Source: Metapseudomonas resinovorans DSM 21078 (GTDB lineage Bacteria > Pseudomonadota > Gammaproteobacteria > Pseudomonadales > Pseudomonadaceae). Taken from it: 64,000 nt of DNA. A model generated the notes under the pieces. That model was not told where the DNA came from, did not search any database, and saw nothing but the letters and a program-made list of their open reading frames with translations. Below, piece by piece: positions 47,086 to 57,661 of this stretch. Both the position numbers and the translations under genes were made by a program. The DNA is taken from assembly GCF_000423545.1 (NCBI RefSeq), contig NZ_AUIE01000009.1:124001-188000 (forward strand). The letters are read 5' to 3'. Position 1 is the stretch's first letter. The number at the start of each line of letters is the position of its first letter.

Positions 47086-47721
47086 ATGCCGCTTTCCCAG
47101 ATTGAATTCATCCACCAGGACGACGCCCTGCTGGTGGTCAACAAGCCCACCCTCCTGCTGTCCGTACCCGGCCGTGCCGAGGACAACAAGGACTGCCTGA
47201 TCACCCGCCTGCAGGAGAACGGTTACCCGGAGGCACGCATCGTCCACCGCCTGGACTGGGAAACTTCCGGTCTGATCGTGCTGGCCCGCGATGCTGACAG
47301 CCACCGCGAGTTATCCCGCCAGTTCCATGACCGCGAAACCGAGAAGGCTTACACCGCGCTCTGCTGGGGCGAGCCGGAACTGGACAGCGGCCGCATCGAG
47401 CTGCCCTTGCGCTATGACCCGCCGACCAAGCCGCGCCACGTGGTGGACTTCGAGCAGGGCCGTCACGCTCTCACCTTCTGGCAGGTGATCGAGCGCTGCG
47501 GCCATTACAGCCGGGTCGAACTGACCCCCATCACCGGTCGCTCGCACCAGTTGCGCGTGCACATGCTCTCCATCGGCCATCCGTTGCTCGGCGACCGCCT
47601 CTACGCCAACCCCGAAGCCCTGGCCGCCCATGATCGCCTGTGCCTGCACGCCAGCCTGCTCTGCCTGACCCACCCCCAGACGGGCGAACGCCTGAGATTC
47701 GAGTGCCCGGCGCCGTTCTGA
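47086..47721 (+). CDS. RluA-family pseudouridine synthase
   Basis: This 211-residue protein has the catalytic Asp motif RIVHRLDWETSGLIVLA and the late PITGRSHQLRVHMLSIGHP and LLGDRLYA motifs of the RluA family, which isomerises uridines in rRNA or tRNA. It lacks the S4 domain of RluC/D. RluA itself is the best guess (23S U746 and tRNA U32) given size and family pattern. ATG 47086 is chosen; the ATG at 47044 lies inside the min terminator. Confidence 0.88.
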   Translation: MPLSQIEFIHQDDALLVVNKPTLLLSVPGRAEDNKDCLITRLQENGYPEARIVHRLDWETSGLIVLARDADSHRELSRQFHDRETEKAYTALCWGEPELDSGRIELPLRYDPPTKPRHVVDFEQGRHALTFWQVIERCGHYSRVELTPITGRSHQLRVHMLSIGHPLLGDRLYANPEALAAHDRLCLHASLLCLTHPQTGERLRFECPAPF

Positions 47722-47758
47722 CCTAGGCTCAAGAAAAAGGCTGCGATTCGGGCAAATC

Positions 47759-48337
47759 ATGAGCTTCACCGAGTTCTACAACGCCACCGAGGGCCAACCC
47801 GCCCGCGTCACCCTGTTGACTGCCCTGGAGCTCTGGGACGGGCCACCCGGCCACGCCCTCGACTTGGGCTGTGGCGCCGGCCGTGACACCCTCGAACTGC
47901 TCAGGCGCGGCTGGAAAGTGCTGGCGGTGGACGCCGAACCCGAAGCCCTGGCCCGTCTTGAAGCCCAGGTGGACGAGGAAAAACGCCTGCGACTGCAAAG
48001 CCGCTGCTGCCGTTTCGAATCCATGCCGCTGCCATCGGCGAACCTGGTCAACTCCAGCTTCGCCCTGCCCCTCTGCCCACCCGTCGCCTTTCCCACTCTC
48101 TGGCAGGCCATCTACTCCTCCCTTCCGGAGGGCGGCCTCTTCGCCGGCCACCTGTTCGGCGAGCGAGACGACTGGGCCAACAACGGCATCACCATCCTGC
48201 GCCGCCGACAATTGGAAGAACTGCTGTCTGGCTGGGACGTGCTGATGCTGGAAGAAAAGGAAGAAGACGGCATCACCGCCAAGGGCCGCAACAAGCACTG
48301 GCACCTGTTCTCGGTGGTGGCCCGACGGCTGGGATAA
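47759..48337 (+). CDS. Class I SAM-dependent methyltransferase (TehB-like)
   Basis: This 192-residue protein has motif I ALDLGCGAGRDTLELLRRG, VLAVDAEPEALARL, and later SLPEGGLFAGHLFGERD. The size and layout resemble TehB/small-molecule methyltransferases; the substrate is unknown. It starts 37 bp after the pseudouridine synthase gene and may be co-transcribed with it. GGGCAAATC before the ATG is a weak ribosome site. Confidence 0.82.
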   Translation: MSFTEFYNATEGQPARVTLLTALELWDGPPGHALDLGCGAGRDTLELLRRGWKVLAVDAEPEALARLEAQVDEEKRLRLQSRCCRFESMPLPSANLVNSSFALPLCPPVAFPTLWQAIYSSLPEGGLFAGHLFGERDDWANNGITILRRRQLEELLSGWDVLMLEEKEEDGITAKGRNKHWHLFSVVARRLG

Positions 48338-48463
48338 GCACAGCATTGCAATCCCACAACGCCAGCGCCTATGAAGGTCTTAGCGAAAATTCACCGCGGG
48401 TCGCCCTCCATTTCCCCGGGGGCTATGGGATAAACTCCCGCCACTGCTGTCTGGAGTCTCCCA

Positions 48464-49753
48464 ATGCGCGAAGAGTTGAACCAGGGCCTGATCGATTTCC
48501 TCAAGGCCTCCCCCACCCCTTTCCACGCCACCCGTAGCCTGGCCAAGCGCCTCGAGGCCGCCGGGTATGTGCGCCTCGATGAACGCGAGGCCTGGCGTAT
48601 CGAAAGCGGTGGCCGTTATTACGTCACCCGCAACGACTCCTCCATCATCGCCATCAAGCTGGGCAAGCGCCCGGTACTCGAAGGCGGCCTGCGCCTCGTC
48701 GGCGCCCACACCGACAGCCCCTGCCTGCGCGTCAAGCCGAACCCCGAGCTGCACAAGCACGGCTTCTGGCAACTGGGTGTGGAAGTCTACGGCGGTGCCT
48801 TGCTGGCCCCCTGGTTCGACCGCGACCTGTCCCTGGCGGGCCGCGTCACTTACCGTGCCGCCGGCATGGTGGAAAGCCAGTTGGTGGATTTCCAGGCGCC
48901 CATCGCCGTGATTCCCAACCTGGCCATCCACCTCAACCGCGAAGCCAACCAGGGCTGGGCGATCAATGCCCAGACCGAACTGCCGCCGATCCTGGCGCAA
49001 CTGGCCGCCGGCGAGGCCCGCGAGTTCCGCGACCTGCTGGCCGAGCAACTGACCCTGGAACATGGCGTGGTCGCCGACGCGGTGCTGGATTACGAACTGT
49101 CCTTCTATGACACCCAGAGCGCCGCGGTCATCGGCCTGGGCGGCGACTTCATCGCTGGCGCGCGCCTGGACAATCTGCTGTCCTGCTACGCCGGCCTGCA
49201 GGCCCTGCTGGCCGCCGAGGCTGACGAAAGCTGCGTACTGGTCTGCACCGACCACGAAGAAGTCGGCTCCTGCTCAGCCTGCGGCGCCGATGGTCCGATG
49301 CTGGAACAGGTGCTGCGTCGCGTGCTGCCGGAAGGCGACGCCTTCGCCCGCGTCATCCAGCGCTCCCTGCTGGTTTCCGCCGACAACGCCCACGGCGTAC
49401 ACCCCAACTACGCCGACAAGCACGATGGTAACCACGGCCCGAAACTCAACGCCGGCCCGGTGATCAAGGTCAACAGTAACCAGCGCTACGCCACCAACAG
49501 CGAAACCGCCGGTTTCTTCCGCCACCTGTGTCTGGAGAACGAAGTGCCGGTGCAGAGCTTCGTGACCCGCAGCGACATGGGTTGCGGGTCCACCATCGGC
49601 CCGATCACCGCCAGCCAGCTCGGCGTACGTACCGTGGACATCGGCCTGCCAACCTTCGCCATGCACTCCATTCGCGAACTGGCCGGCAGCCATGACCTGG
49701 CTCACCTGGTGAAGGTGCTGGCCGCCTTCTACTCCAGCCACGACCTGCCCTGA
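48464..49753 (+). CDS. apeB: M18-family aminopeptidase
   Basis: This 429-residue protein has the M18 metal-binding motifs [17 protein letters not shown] (His/Asp), [30 protein letters not shown] and [14 protein letters not shown], with the late His in [14 protein letters not shown]18 enzymes are zinc or cobalt aminopeptidases releasing N-terminal Asp, Glu or other residues in the cytosol. Length fits bacterial ApeB. Confidence 0.93.
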   Translation: MREELNQGLIDFLKASPTPFHATRSLAKRLEAAGYVRLDEREAWRIESGGRYYVTRNDSSIIAIKLGKRPVLEGGLRLVGAHTDSPCLRVKPNPELHKHGFWQLGVEVYGGALLAPWFDRDLSLAGRVTYRAAGMVESQLVDFQAPIAVIPNLAIHLNREANQGWAINAQTELPPILAQLAAGEAREFRDLLAEQLTLEHGVVADAVLDYELSFYDTQSAAVIGLGGDFIAGARLDNLLSCYAGLQALLAAEADESCVLVCTDHEEVGSCSACGADGPMLEQVLRRVLPEGDAFARVIQRSLLVSADNAHGVHPNYADKHDGNHGPKLNAGPVIKVNSNQRYATNSETAGFFRHLCLENEVPVQSFVTRSDMGCGSTIGPITASQLGVRTVDIGLPTFAMHSIRELAGSHDLAHLVKVLAAFYSSHDLP

Positions 49754-49779
49754 CCACTCACCCGAACAGGTAAACCCGC

Positions 49780-50367
49780 ATGCTCAGCCATATCCGCAAC
49801 AGCCTGGAGGAAGCCAGGACCGCCCTGGACAACTTCATCGCCAACGAGCAAGCGCTGAAAAGCATTGAGCGTGCGGCTGAGCTCCTGGTCGAGAGTTTCG
49901 AGAACAAGGGCAAGGCGTTTTCCTGCGGTAACGGCGGCTCCATGTGCGACGCCATGCACTTCGCCGAGGAGCTGACCGGCCGCTACCGCAAGAACCGGCC
50001 CGGCATCGCCGCCGTGTCCATCAGCGATGCCAGCCATATCAGCTGCGTCGCCAATGACTTCGGCTACGACTACATCTTCTCCCGCTACGTCGAATCCCAC
50101 GGCCGTGCGGGCGACGTGCTGATCGCCATCAGCACCAGCGGCAAGAGCCCCAACGTGATCAAGGCAGCCGAAGCGGCCCGCGCCCTGGGCGTGAAGGTCG
50201 TGGCCCTGACCGGCAAGCCCGGTTCCGCCCTGGAAGCCCTGGCCGATGTCTGCATCTGTGCTCCCGGCGGCGACTTCGCCGACCGCGTGCAAGAGCTGCA
50301 TATCAAGGTGCTGCACATCCTGATCGAACTGGTCGAGCGCAAGCTGAGTCCGGAAAACTACGCCTGA
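49780..50367 (+). CDS. gmhA: Phosphoheptose isomerase, enterobacterial type
   Basis: This 195-residue SIS-domain protein closely follows E. coli GmhA (LpcA): [53 protein letters not shown], and [19 protein letters not shown]. It makes D-glycero-D-manno-heptose 7-phosphate for LPS heptose. The Pseudomonas gmhA I remember (near PA4425) has a different sequence type (GNGGSAGDAQHFSSELL), so this is probably a second, possibly acquired copy. It starts 26 bp after apeB and is followed by a REP-like pair. Confidence 0.88.
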   Translation: MLSHIRNSLEEARTALDNFIANEQALKSIERAAELLVESFENKGKAFSCGNGGSMCDAMHFAEELTGRYRKNRPGIAAVSISDASHISCVANDFGYDYIFSRYVESHGRAGDVLIAISTSGKSPNVIKAAEAARALGVKVVALTGKPGSALEALADVCICAPGGDFADRVQELHIKVLHILIELVERKLSPENYA

Positions 50368-50387
50368 CGGGCATTCGTCGGCCTTGT

Positions 50388-50438
50388 AGGGCGGGCTTCA
50401 GCCCACCAACGGATGCCCGCGTGGGCTGAAGCCCACCC
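50388..50438. repeat. REP-like inverted pair
   Basis: GGGCGGGCTTCAGCCCACC (about 50389-50407) and its inverted copy, GTGGGCTGAAGCCCACC (50421-50437), form an inverted pair between gmhA and the convergent GntR gene. Each unit contains its own small palindrome, GGGCTTCAGCCC. Such elements are dispersed in Pseudomonas genomes. Confidence 0.8.
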
Positions 50439-50482
50439 CACCCCTCGACCCCGTCCCAATCGGGCAAGGGAGGCATTGCGCC

Positions 50483-51199
50483 TTACTCCGGCACCTCGAC
50501 GCTCACGTGAATCGCGTCATGCCGCCAAAACTCCAGGTCACAATCGATCAGCCGGCCATGCTGGTCGCGATTGATACGGGTGATTTTCAGCGCCGGACTG
50601 CCAGGTGACACCTTCAGCGGTGCGGCCGCCTCCGGGTGCAGGGCGGTGGGCACCATGTCGAATCGCACCCGGCCGTAGCGAATGCCGTACTGGCTGTCGT
50701 ACAGCTCGGTCAGCGAGCGGGTCAGGTCGAAGTCGATGATGCCGGGGAAGAAAGCCGGGTTCAGGTAATGCTCCACATAGAGCACCAGACGCCCATCGAC
50801 GCGGCGCACCCGGCGGATCTGATAGACGCTGGACAGCGCCGGCAGCTCCAGCAACTCGCAGATTTCCACGCTGGCCGGAATCAATCGCGCCCCCAGCACC
50901 TCGGTGGCAGGCGTGCGCCCCTGCCCGGCCACCATGGCGTGGAAGTGGCTGCGCACCAGCGGGTTGTAGAGCAGCCGGGGCGGCGAGACGAACCAGCCGC
51001 GGCGCTCCTCGCGATAGATCAGCCCCTGGGCCTCCAACTGCCCCAACGCTTCACGCAAGGTGATGCGTGTGGTGTCGAACAGCTCGCTCAGCTTGCGCTC
51101 GGCCGGCAGCTTGCTGCCCTGGGGCAGCAGGCCGTGGTCGATCTGCTCCTGCAGCGCACTGCAGATGGCGGTCAGGGTGCGGGGCGCCTCATCGCGCAT
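50483..51199 (-). CDS. GntR/HutC-family regulator with UTRA domain (PhnF/PhnR-like)
   Basis: This 238-residue regulator has an N-terminal winged helix (about 5-75; GSKLPAERKLSELFDTTRIT, EALGQLEAQGLIYREERRGW) and a C-terminal UTRA ligand-binding domain (about 85-235; VYQIRRVRRVDGRLVLYVEHY). It is divergent from the ABC operon at 51501. Two PhnF-like sites, at 51215 and 51462, lie in the divergent region, so it probably represses the operon and itself. The start MRDEAPRTL (51199) has GAAAAACTCC-like sequence ahead and a short spacing from the operator. Confidence 0.85.
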   Translation of the reverse strand: MRDEAPRTLTAICSALQEQIDHGLLPQGSKLPAERKLSELFDTTRITLREALGQLEAQGLIYREERRGWFVSPPRLLYNPLVRSHFHAMVAGQGRTPATEVLGARLIPASVEICELLELPALSSVYQIRRVRRVDGRLVLYVEHYLNPAFFPGIIDFDLTRSLTELYDSQYGIRYGRVRFDMVPTALHPEAAAPLKVSPGSPALKITRINRDQHGRLIDCDLEFWRHDAIHVSVEVPE

Positions 51200-51214
51200 C
51201 GAAAAACTCCAATC

Positions 51215-51226
51215 TGGAATAGACCA
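51215..51226. promoter_or_regulatory. PhnF/HutC-type operator, regulator side
   Basis: TGGAATAGACCA differs at one base from the PhnF-type operator TGGTATAGACCA as I remember it. It lies 15 bp upstream of the GntR start codon, consistent with autoregulation. Confidence 0.6.
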
Positions 51227-51279
51227 GCACCATCGAGGTGCGTCATGGCCGGGTTTGCCGGCCATCCTAGGCAGCCTAG

Positions 51280-51297
51280 ATGACTGTGGGATGACAG
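51280..51297 (-). promoter_or_regulatory. Candidate Pho box
   Basis: On the minus strand CTGTCAT, four bases, CAGTCAT: two 7-mers spaced as in the PhoB consensus (CTGTCAT-N4-CTGTCAT), with one mismatch. It faces the GntR gene but lies in the shared divergent region. Confidence 0.5.
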
Positions 51298-51461
51298 CCA
51301 GGCACACCTGCATGCGCCATGCCATCGCCAATCGCGACAGCCTCCCGAATCAGTCACTTAGCCATGGTCTACGCTTTCCAGGCGTCTGCCACTGCCGGAC
51401 CGGGTGGCAACCCTGCAATCAAACCGTCATCCAAGGCTTTTAGATTTGGCCTGGGTCTTGC

Positions 51462-51473
51462 TGATCTAGACCA
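51462..51473. promoter_or_regulatory. PhnF/HutC-type operator, ABC operon side
   Basis: TGATCTAGACCA is one base from the palindrome TGGTCTAGACCA used by HutC-subfamily regulators. It lies 27 bp upstream of the substrate-binding protein ATG, in a position for repression of the operon. Confidence 0.6.
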
Positions 51474-51500
51474 ACCTCCAAACCTGCTAAGGAGCTTCAC

Positions 51501-52559
51501 ATGAAACGCCTGTTGCTGGCTTCACTGATGGGAACGACCATCGCCCTGGGAACCCAGGCGATGGCGAGCGACGCAGATCTGAAGAGTCTCGAACAAGCCG
51601 CTCGCAAGGAAGGCGCGGTGAACAGCGTGGGCATGCCCGACAGCTGGGCCAACTGGAAGGACACCTGGGTTGACCTCAACAAGCTGTATGGCCTGAAGCA
51701 CGTCGATACCGACATGAGCTCGGCCCAGGAAATCGCCAAGTTCGCCGCCGAGAAAGACAACGCCACCGCCGACATCGGCGATGTGGGCGCGGCCTTCGGC
51801 CCCATCGCCGTCCAGCAAGGCGTGACCCAGCCCTACAAGCCCAGCACCTGGGCGCAAATTCCGGACTGGGCCAAGGATGCCGACGGCCACTGGATGCTGG
51901 CCTATACCGGCTCCATCGCCTTCATCGTCAACAAGCAACTGGTGAAGGAAGCGCCCAAGTCCTGGGCCGACCTGAAGCAGGGCAAGTACAAGATCGCCAT
52001 CGGTGACGTCAGCGCCGCCGCGCAGGCGGTCAATGGCGTGCTGGCAGCCTCCATCGCCAACGGCGGCAACGAGAAGAACATCCAGCCTGGCCTGGACTTC
52101 TTCGCCGAGATCGCCAAACAGGGTCGCCTCTCGCTCTCCAACCCGACCATCCAGACCCTGGAGAAGGGCGAGGTGGAAGTGGGCATCGTCTGGGACTTCA
52201 ACGGCCTGTCCTACCGCGACCAGATCGACCCCAGCCGCTTCGAAGTGCTGATCCCCTCCGATGGCTCGGTGATCTCCGGCTACACCACCATCATCAACAA
52301 GTACGCGAAGAACCCGAACGCCGCGAAGCTGACCCGCGAGTACATCCTCAGCGACGCCGGCCAGATCAACCTGGCCAAGGGCAACGCCCGTCCGATCCGT
52401 GCCGAGCACCTGACCCTGCCGGCCGAGGTGAAGGCCAAGCTGCTGCCCAACGAGCAGTACGCCAAGGTCCAGCCGATCAAGGATGCCAAGGCCTGGGAAG
52501 AAACCTCGAAAGCCCTGCCGCAGCTGTGGCAAGAGCACGTGATCATCGAAATGGAGTAA
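51501..52559 (+). CDS. ABC transporter substrate-binding protein (iron/thiamine/AEP class)
   Basis: This 352-residue protein has a signal peptide (MKRLLLASLMGTTIALGTQA, cleavage after AMA) and the fold of type II binding proteins of the Fe3+/thiamine/2-aminoethylphosphonate class: EGAVNSVGMPDSWANWKDTW, ADIGDVGAAFG, YTGSIAFIVNKQLVKEAPKSW. It delivers the ligand to the permeases encoded at 53414 and 54243. The ligand is not readable, but the gene context favours a phosphorus compound. AAGGAG precedes the ATG. Confidence 0.85.
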   Translation: MKRLLLASLMGTTIALGTQAMASDADLKSLEQAARKEGAVNSVGMPDSWANWKDTWVDLNKLYGLKHVDTDMSSAQEIAKFAAEKDNATADIGDVGAAFGPIAVQQGVTQPYKPSTWAQIPDWAKDADGHWMLAYTGSIAFIVNKQLVKEAPKSWADLKQGKYKIAIGDVSAAAQAVNGVLAASIANGGNEKNIQPGLDFFAEIAKQGRLSLSNPTIQTLEKGEVEVGIVWDFNGLSYRDQIDPSRFEVLIPSDGSVISGYTTIINKYAKNPNAAKLTREYILSDAGQINLAKGNARPIRAEHLTLPAEVKAKLLPNEQYAKVQPIKDAKAWEETSKALPQLWQEHVIIEME

Positions 52560-52610
52560 GGGTCCGCCCGATCGCCTCCGGGCGATTGGGCGACTTTCGA
52601 GGCGAATCGA

Positions 52611-53417
52611 ATGAAGAACAAAGTCATCCTCGTCCTGCTGGATGGCCTGAACTACGAGGTGGCCCGGCATGCGCTGGGCCACCTGCAGGCCTACTGCGGA
52701 GCCGGTCGCGCCGCCCTGTACAAGCTCCAGTGCGAGCTGCCGGCACTGTCCCGCCCGCTCTACGAATGCATCCTCACCGGCGTGCCGCCAATCAAGAGCG
52801 GAATCGTCCACAACGATGTATCGCGCCTTTCCCGAGAGCGCAGCATCTTCCACTACGCCAGCGCCGCCGGGCTCAAGACCGCCGCGGCTGCCTATCACTG
52901 GGTCAGCGAGCTCTATAACCGCTCGCCTTTCGAAGCCGCCCGCGACCGTCATACCGATGCAGCGGAGTTGCCGATCCAGCACGGGCACTTCTATTACGCC
53001 GACCACTATCCGGACTCGCACCTGTTTGCCGACGCCGAGAGCCTGCGCCAGCGCCACAACCCGGACTTTCTCCTGGTGCACCCGATGAATGTGGATGACG
53101 CGGGCCACAAGCACGGCCTGGATTCGCCCCAGTACCGCAACAGCGCACGGGTCGCCGATATCCTCCTGGCCGAGTACCTGCAACGTTGGCTGGACGCCGG
53201 CTACCAGGTGCTGGTGACCGCCGACCACGGCATGAACAACGATCGCTCCCACAACGGCCTGCTGGCCGAAGAGCGCGAGGTCCCGCTGTTCGTCCTGGGC
53301 GATGCCTTCAGCCTGGACGCCACGGCGCAGCCGAAGCAGACCGAACTGTGCGGCACCGTTTGCGAGCTGCTGGGCGCATCCCACGACAAGGTTGCCTGCC
53401 AGGAGCTGCTGAAGTGA
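52611..53417 (+). CDS. Alkaline-phosphatase-superfamily hydrolase (NPP/PhnA-like)
   Basis: This 268-residue protein shows the nucleotide pyrophosphatase/phosphonoacetate hydrolase pattern: ILVLLDGLNYEVA (first metal Asp), PALSRPLYECILTGVPP with Ser in the usual Thr/Ser nucleophile region, NVDDAGHKHG (Asp/His), and TADHGMNNDRSHNG (Asp-His, His). No signal peptide, so it should work in the cytosol. It may split a phosphodiester or C-P compound brought in by the ABC system. Its stop overlaps the following GTG (GTGA). Confidence 0.82.
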   Translation: MKNKVILVLLDGLNYEVARHALGHLQAYCGAGRAALYKLQCELPALSRPLYECILTGVPPIKSGIVHNDVSRLSRERSIFHYASAAGLKTAAAAYHWVSELYNRSPFEAARDRHTDAAELPIQHGHFYYADHYPDSHLFADAESLRQRHNPDFLLVHPMNVDDAGHKHGLDSPQYRNSARVADILLAEYLQRWLDAGYQVLVTADHGMNNDRSHNGLLAEEREVPLFVLGDAFSLDATAQPKQTELCGTVCELLGASHDKVACQELLK

Positions 53418-54256
53418 ATGCCACCAACCGGGGAAAATGGCTGGCACTGCTCTGCCTGCTGCCCTTTGCCGTATTTTTCATCCTGTTCCAGATTGCGCCA
53501 CTGGCCTGGGTCGCCATCCACAGCCTGAACACGCCGGAAGGCTGGGGCCTTAGCAACTACGCCAAGATGTTCAGCTCGAAGTTCTACCTGCAGGCCATCA
53601 AGCACAGCCTGCAGATCGCCTTCTGGTCGAGCCTGTTCGGCATCGTCATTGCCGTGATCGGCGCCTATTCACTGCGCAAGGTGGATTCGAAGCTGCGCGA
53701 TTTCGTCATGGCCTTCTCCAACATGACCAGCAACTTCGCCGGCGTACCGCTGGCCTTCGCCTTCATCATCCTGCTTGGCTTCAACGGCGCCCTGACCATC
53801 CTGCTCAAGCAGTCCGGCGTGATCGAGGATTTCAACCTCTACTCCAAGACCGGGCTGATCGTGCTCTACACCTACTTCCAGATTCCCCTGGGCGTCTTGC
53901 TGCTCTACCCGGCCTTCGACGCCCTGCGCGAAGACTGGCGCGAATCCGCAGCCCTGCTCGGCGCCGGCCCCTGGCAGTTCTGGCGACACATCGGCCTGCC
54001 CGTGCTGACGCCCGCCTTGCTGGGCACCTTCGTCATCCTGCTGGCCAATGCACTTGGCGCCTACGCCACCGTCTATGCCCTGACCACCGGGAACTTCAAC
54101 GTGTTGACCATCCGCATCGCCGCCATGGTCGCTGGCGACATCGCGCTCAACCCCAACCTGGCCAGCGCCCTGGCGATGGTTCTGGTCGGGCTGATGGCAC
54201 TGATCACGGTGGTGCACCAGTGGCTACTGAAGAGGAGCTACCATGTCGCGCGCTGA
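53414..54256 (+). CDS. ABC transporter permease
   Basis: This 280-residue protein has six membrane segments and the cytoplasmic EAA loop (EDWRESAALLGAGPWQFWRHI). The start is GTG 53414 overlapping the hydrolase stop by 4 nt; the same frame upstream to 53186 lies in the hydrolase and is not used. It is the first inner-membrane subunit of the importer and overlaps the second permease gene by 14 nt. Confidence 0.9.
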   Translation: MNATNRGKWLALLCLLPFAVFFILFQIAPLAWVAIHSLNTPEGWGLSNYAKMFSSKFYLQAIKHSLQIAFWSSLFGIVIAVIGAYSLRKVDSKLRDFVMAFSNMTSNFAGVPLAFAFIILLGFNGALTILLKQSGVIEDFNLYSKTGLIVLYTYFQIPLGVLLLYPAFDALREDWRESAALLGAGPWQFWRHIGLPVLTPALLGTFVILLANALGAYATVYALTTGNFNVLTIRIAAMVAGDIALNPNLASALAMVLVGLMALITVVHQWLLKRSYHVAR

Positions 54257-55040
54257 ATCCCGCAACGGCGGCCTCTACCATCGCGTGGTGGTCTGGTTGC
54301 TGTTCCTGATCCTGCTGCTGCCGCTGGCCGGCACCCTGCTCTACTCCGTTTCCACCAGTTGGTCGGCGACCATCCTCCCGGACGGGCTGACCCTCAAGTG
54401 GTACTTCGCACTGTGGAGCGACGCCCGTTTCCTCACCGCCTTCGGCCAGTCCCTGCTGGTGTGCTTCGGCGCGCTGGCGCTGTCGGTGGTGCTGATACTG
54501 CCGCTGCTGTTCGTGGTGCATTACCACTTCCCGAAGCTCGACGGGCTGATGAACATCCTCATCCTGCTGCCCTTCGCAGTGCCGCCGGTGGTGTCCTCCG
54601 TGGGGCTATTGCAGATCTACGGATCCGGACCGCTGGCCATGGTGGGCACGCCCTGGATCCTGATCGGCTGCTTCTTCACCATCGCCCTGCCCTTCATGTA
54701 CCGCGCCATCACCAACAACCTGCAGGCAATCAACCTGCGTGACCTGATGGACGCCGCCCAACTGCTCGGCGCCAGTACCTGGAAAGCCGCATTCCTGGTG
54801 GTGCTGCCGAACCTGCGCAAGGGACTGATGGTGTCGCTGTTCCTGTCGTTCTCCTTCCTCTTCGGCGAGTTCGTCTTCGCCAACCTGCTGGTAGGTACCC
54901 GCTACGAAACCCTGCAGGTGTATCTGAACAACATGCGCAACAGCAGCGGCCACTTCAACAGCGCCCTGGTGATCTCCTACTTCTTCTTCGTGCTGCTGTT
55001 CACCTGGGCAGCCAACCGTCTGAACAAGGACAAGGCATGA
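54243..55040 (+). CDS. ABC transporter permease
   Basis: This 265-residue protein has six membrane segments and the EAA-loop motif LMDAAQLLGASTWKAAFLVVLP. It pairs with the upstream permease to form the importer channel. ATG 54243 lies 14 nt inside the preceding gene with GAGGAG just upstream; it overlaps the ATPase gene by ATGA. Confidence 0.9.
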   Translation: MSRAESRNGGLYHRVVVWLLFLILLLPLAGTLLYSVSTSWSATILPDGLTLKWYFALWSDARFLTAFGQSLLVCFGALALSVVLILPLLFVVHYHFPKLDGLMNILILLPFAVPPVVSSVGLLQIYGSGPLAMVGTPWILIGCFFTIALPFMYRAITNNLQAINLRDLMDAAQLLGASTWKAAFLVVLPNLRKGLMVSLFLSFSFLFGEFVFANLLVGTRYETLQVYLNNMRNSSGHFNSALVISYFFFVLLFTWAANRLNKDKA

Positions 55041-56025
55041 GCTTTCTTTCCATCCGCGGCCTGCACAAGAGCTATGGCCAGACCTCCATCTTCAGTGACA
55101 TCCACTGCGAGATCGGCAAGGGCGAATTCGTCACCCTGCTCGGCCCTTCGGGCTGCGGCAAGTCCACCCTGCTGCGCTGCATCGCCGGCCTCACCGAAGT
55201 CAACGGCGGGCAGATTCTGCTGGACGGCCAGGACCTGGTGCCGGTATCGCCGCAGAAGCGTGGCATCGGCATGGTGTTCCAGAGCTATGCACTGTTCCCC
55301 AACATGACCGTGCAGCAGAACGTCGCCTTCGGCCTGCGTATGCAAAAGGTCGAAGGCTCCGACAGCAAGCGCCGGGTGGATGAGGCCCTGGCCATGGTGG
55401 AGTTGCAGGATTTTGCCGCGCGTTATCCGCACCAGCTTTCCGGTGGCCAGTGCCAGCGCGTGGCTCTCGCCCGCTCGCTGGTCACCCGGCCGCGCCTGCT
55501 GCTGCTGGACGAACCGCTCTCGGCGCTGGACGCGCGCATCCGCAAGCATCTGCGTGAACAGATCCGCTCCATCCAGCAGGAACTGGGACTGACCACCATT
55601 TTCGTCACCCATGACCAGGAAGAAGCGCTGACCCTCTCCGACCGCATCTTCCTGATGAATGCTGGGCGTATCGTCCAGAGTGGCGATGCGGAAACCCTCT
55701 ACACCGCGCCGGTGGACGCCTTCGCCGCCGGCTTCATCGGCAACTACAACCTGCTCGACGCCGACGCGGCCAGCCGCCTGTTGCAGCGCCCGGTGAACGG
55801 CCGCATCGCCATACGCCCGGAGGCCATCGCCCTGAGCGCCGAAGGTGGCATCGAGGCCGAAGTGCGCAGCCACAGCCTGCTGGGCAACGTCGTGCGCTAT
55901 CGGGTCGAAGCCCGCGGCGTTCAGTTGGTAGTGGACGTGCTCAATCGCTCCGCCGAAGATCTGCACCGCAAAGGCCAACGCGTCGGTCTGCGCATAGACG
56001 ATCACGCAATCCGGGAGGTGGCCTG

Positions 56026-56026
<1 letters not shown>
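55037..56026 (+). CDS. ABC transporter ATP-binding protein
   Basis: This 329-residue protein has Walker A GPSGCGKST, Q-loop MVFQSYALFPNM, signature LSGGQCQRVALARSL, Walker B LLLLDEPLSALD and the TOBE-like C-terminus. It powers the importer and belongs to the PotA/FbpC/PhnT class. It overlaps the second permease by four bases and the HAD gene by one base. Confidence 0.92.
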
Positions 56027-57589
<1,563 letters not shown>

Positions 57590-57621
57590 CGACGGCGCGG
57601 GGTAAAGCTCCCTCACCCCGG

Positions 57622-57644
57622 CCCCTCTCCCAGAGGGAGAGGGG
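57622..57644. repeat. 10-bp inverted repeat downstream of modA
   Basis: A perfect 10-bp inverted repeat, CCCCTCTCCC with a 3-nt loop, between the convergent modA and hypothetical genes. This CTCTCCC/GGGAGAG type occurs widely in Pseudomonas genomes. It can fold in RNA and may limit readthrough, but has no T-run. Confidence 0.65.
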
Positions 57645-57661
57645 AGCCTGTCGGCGGCGAC

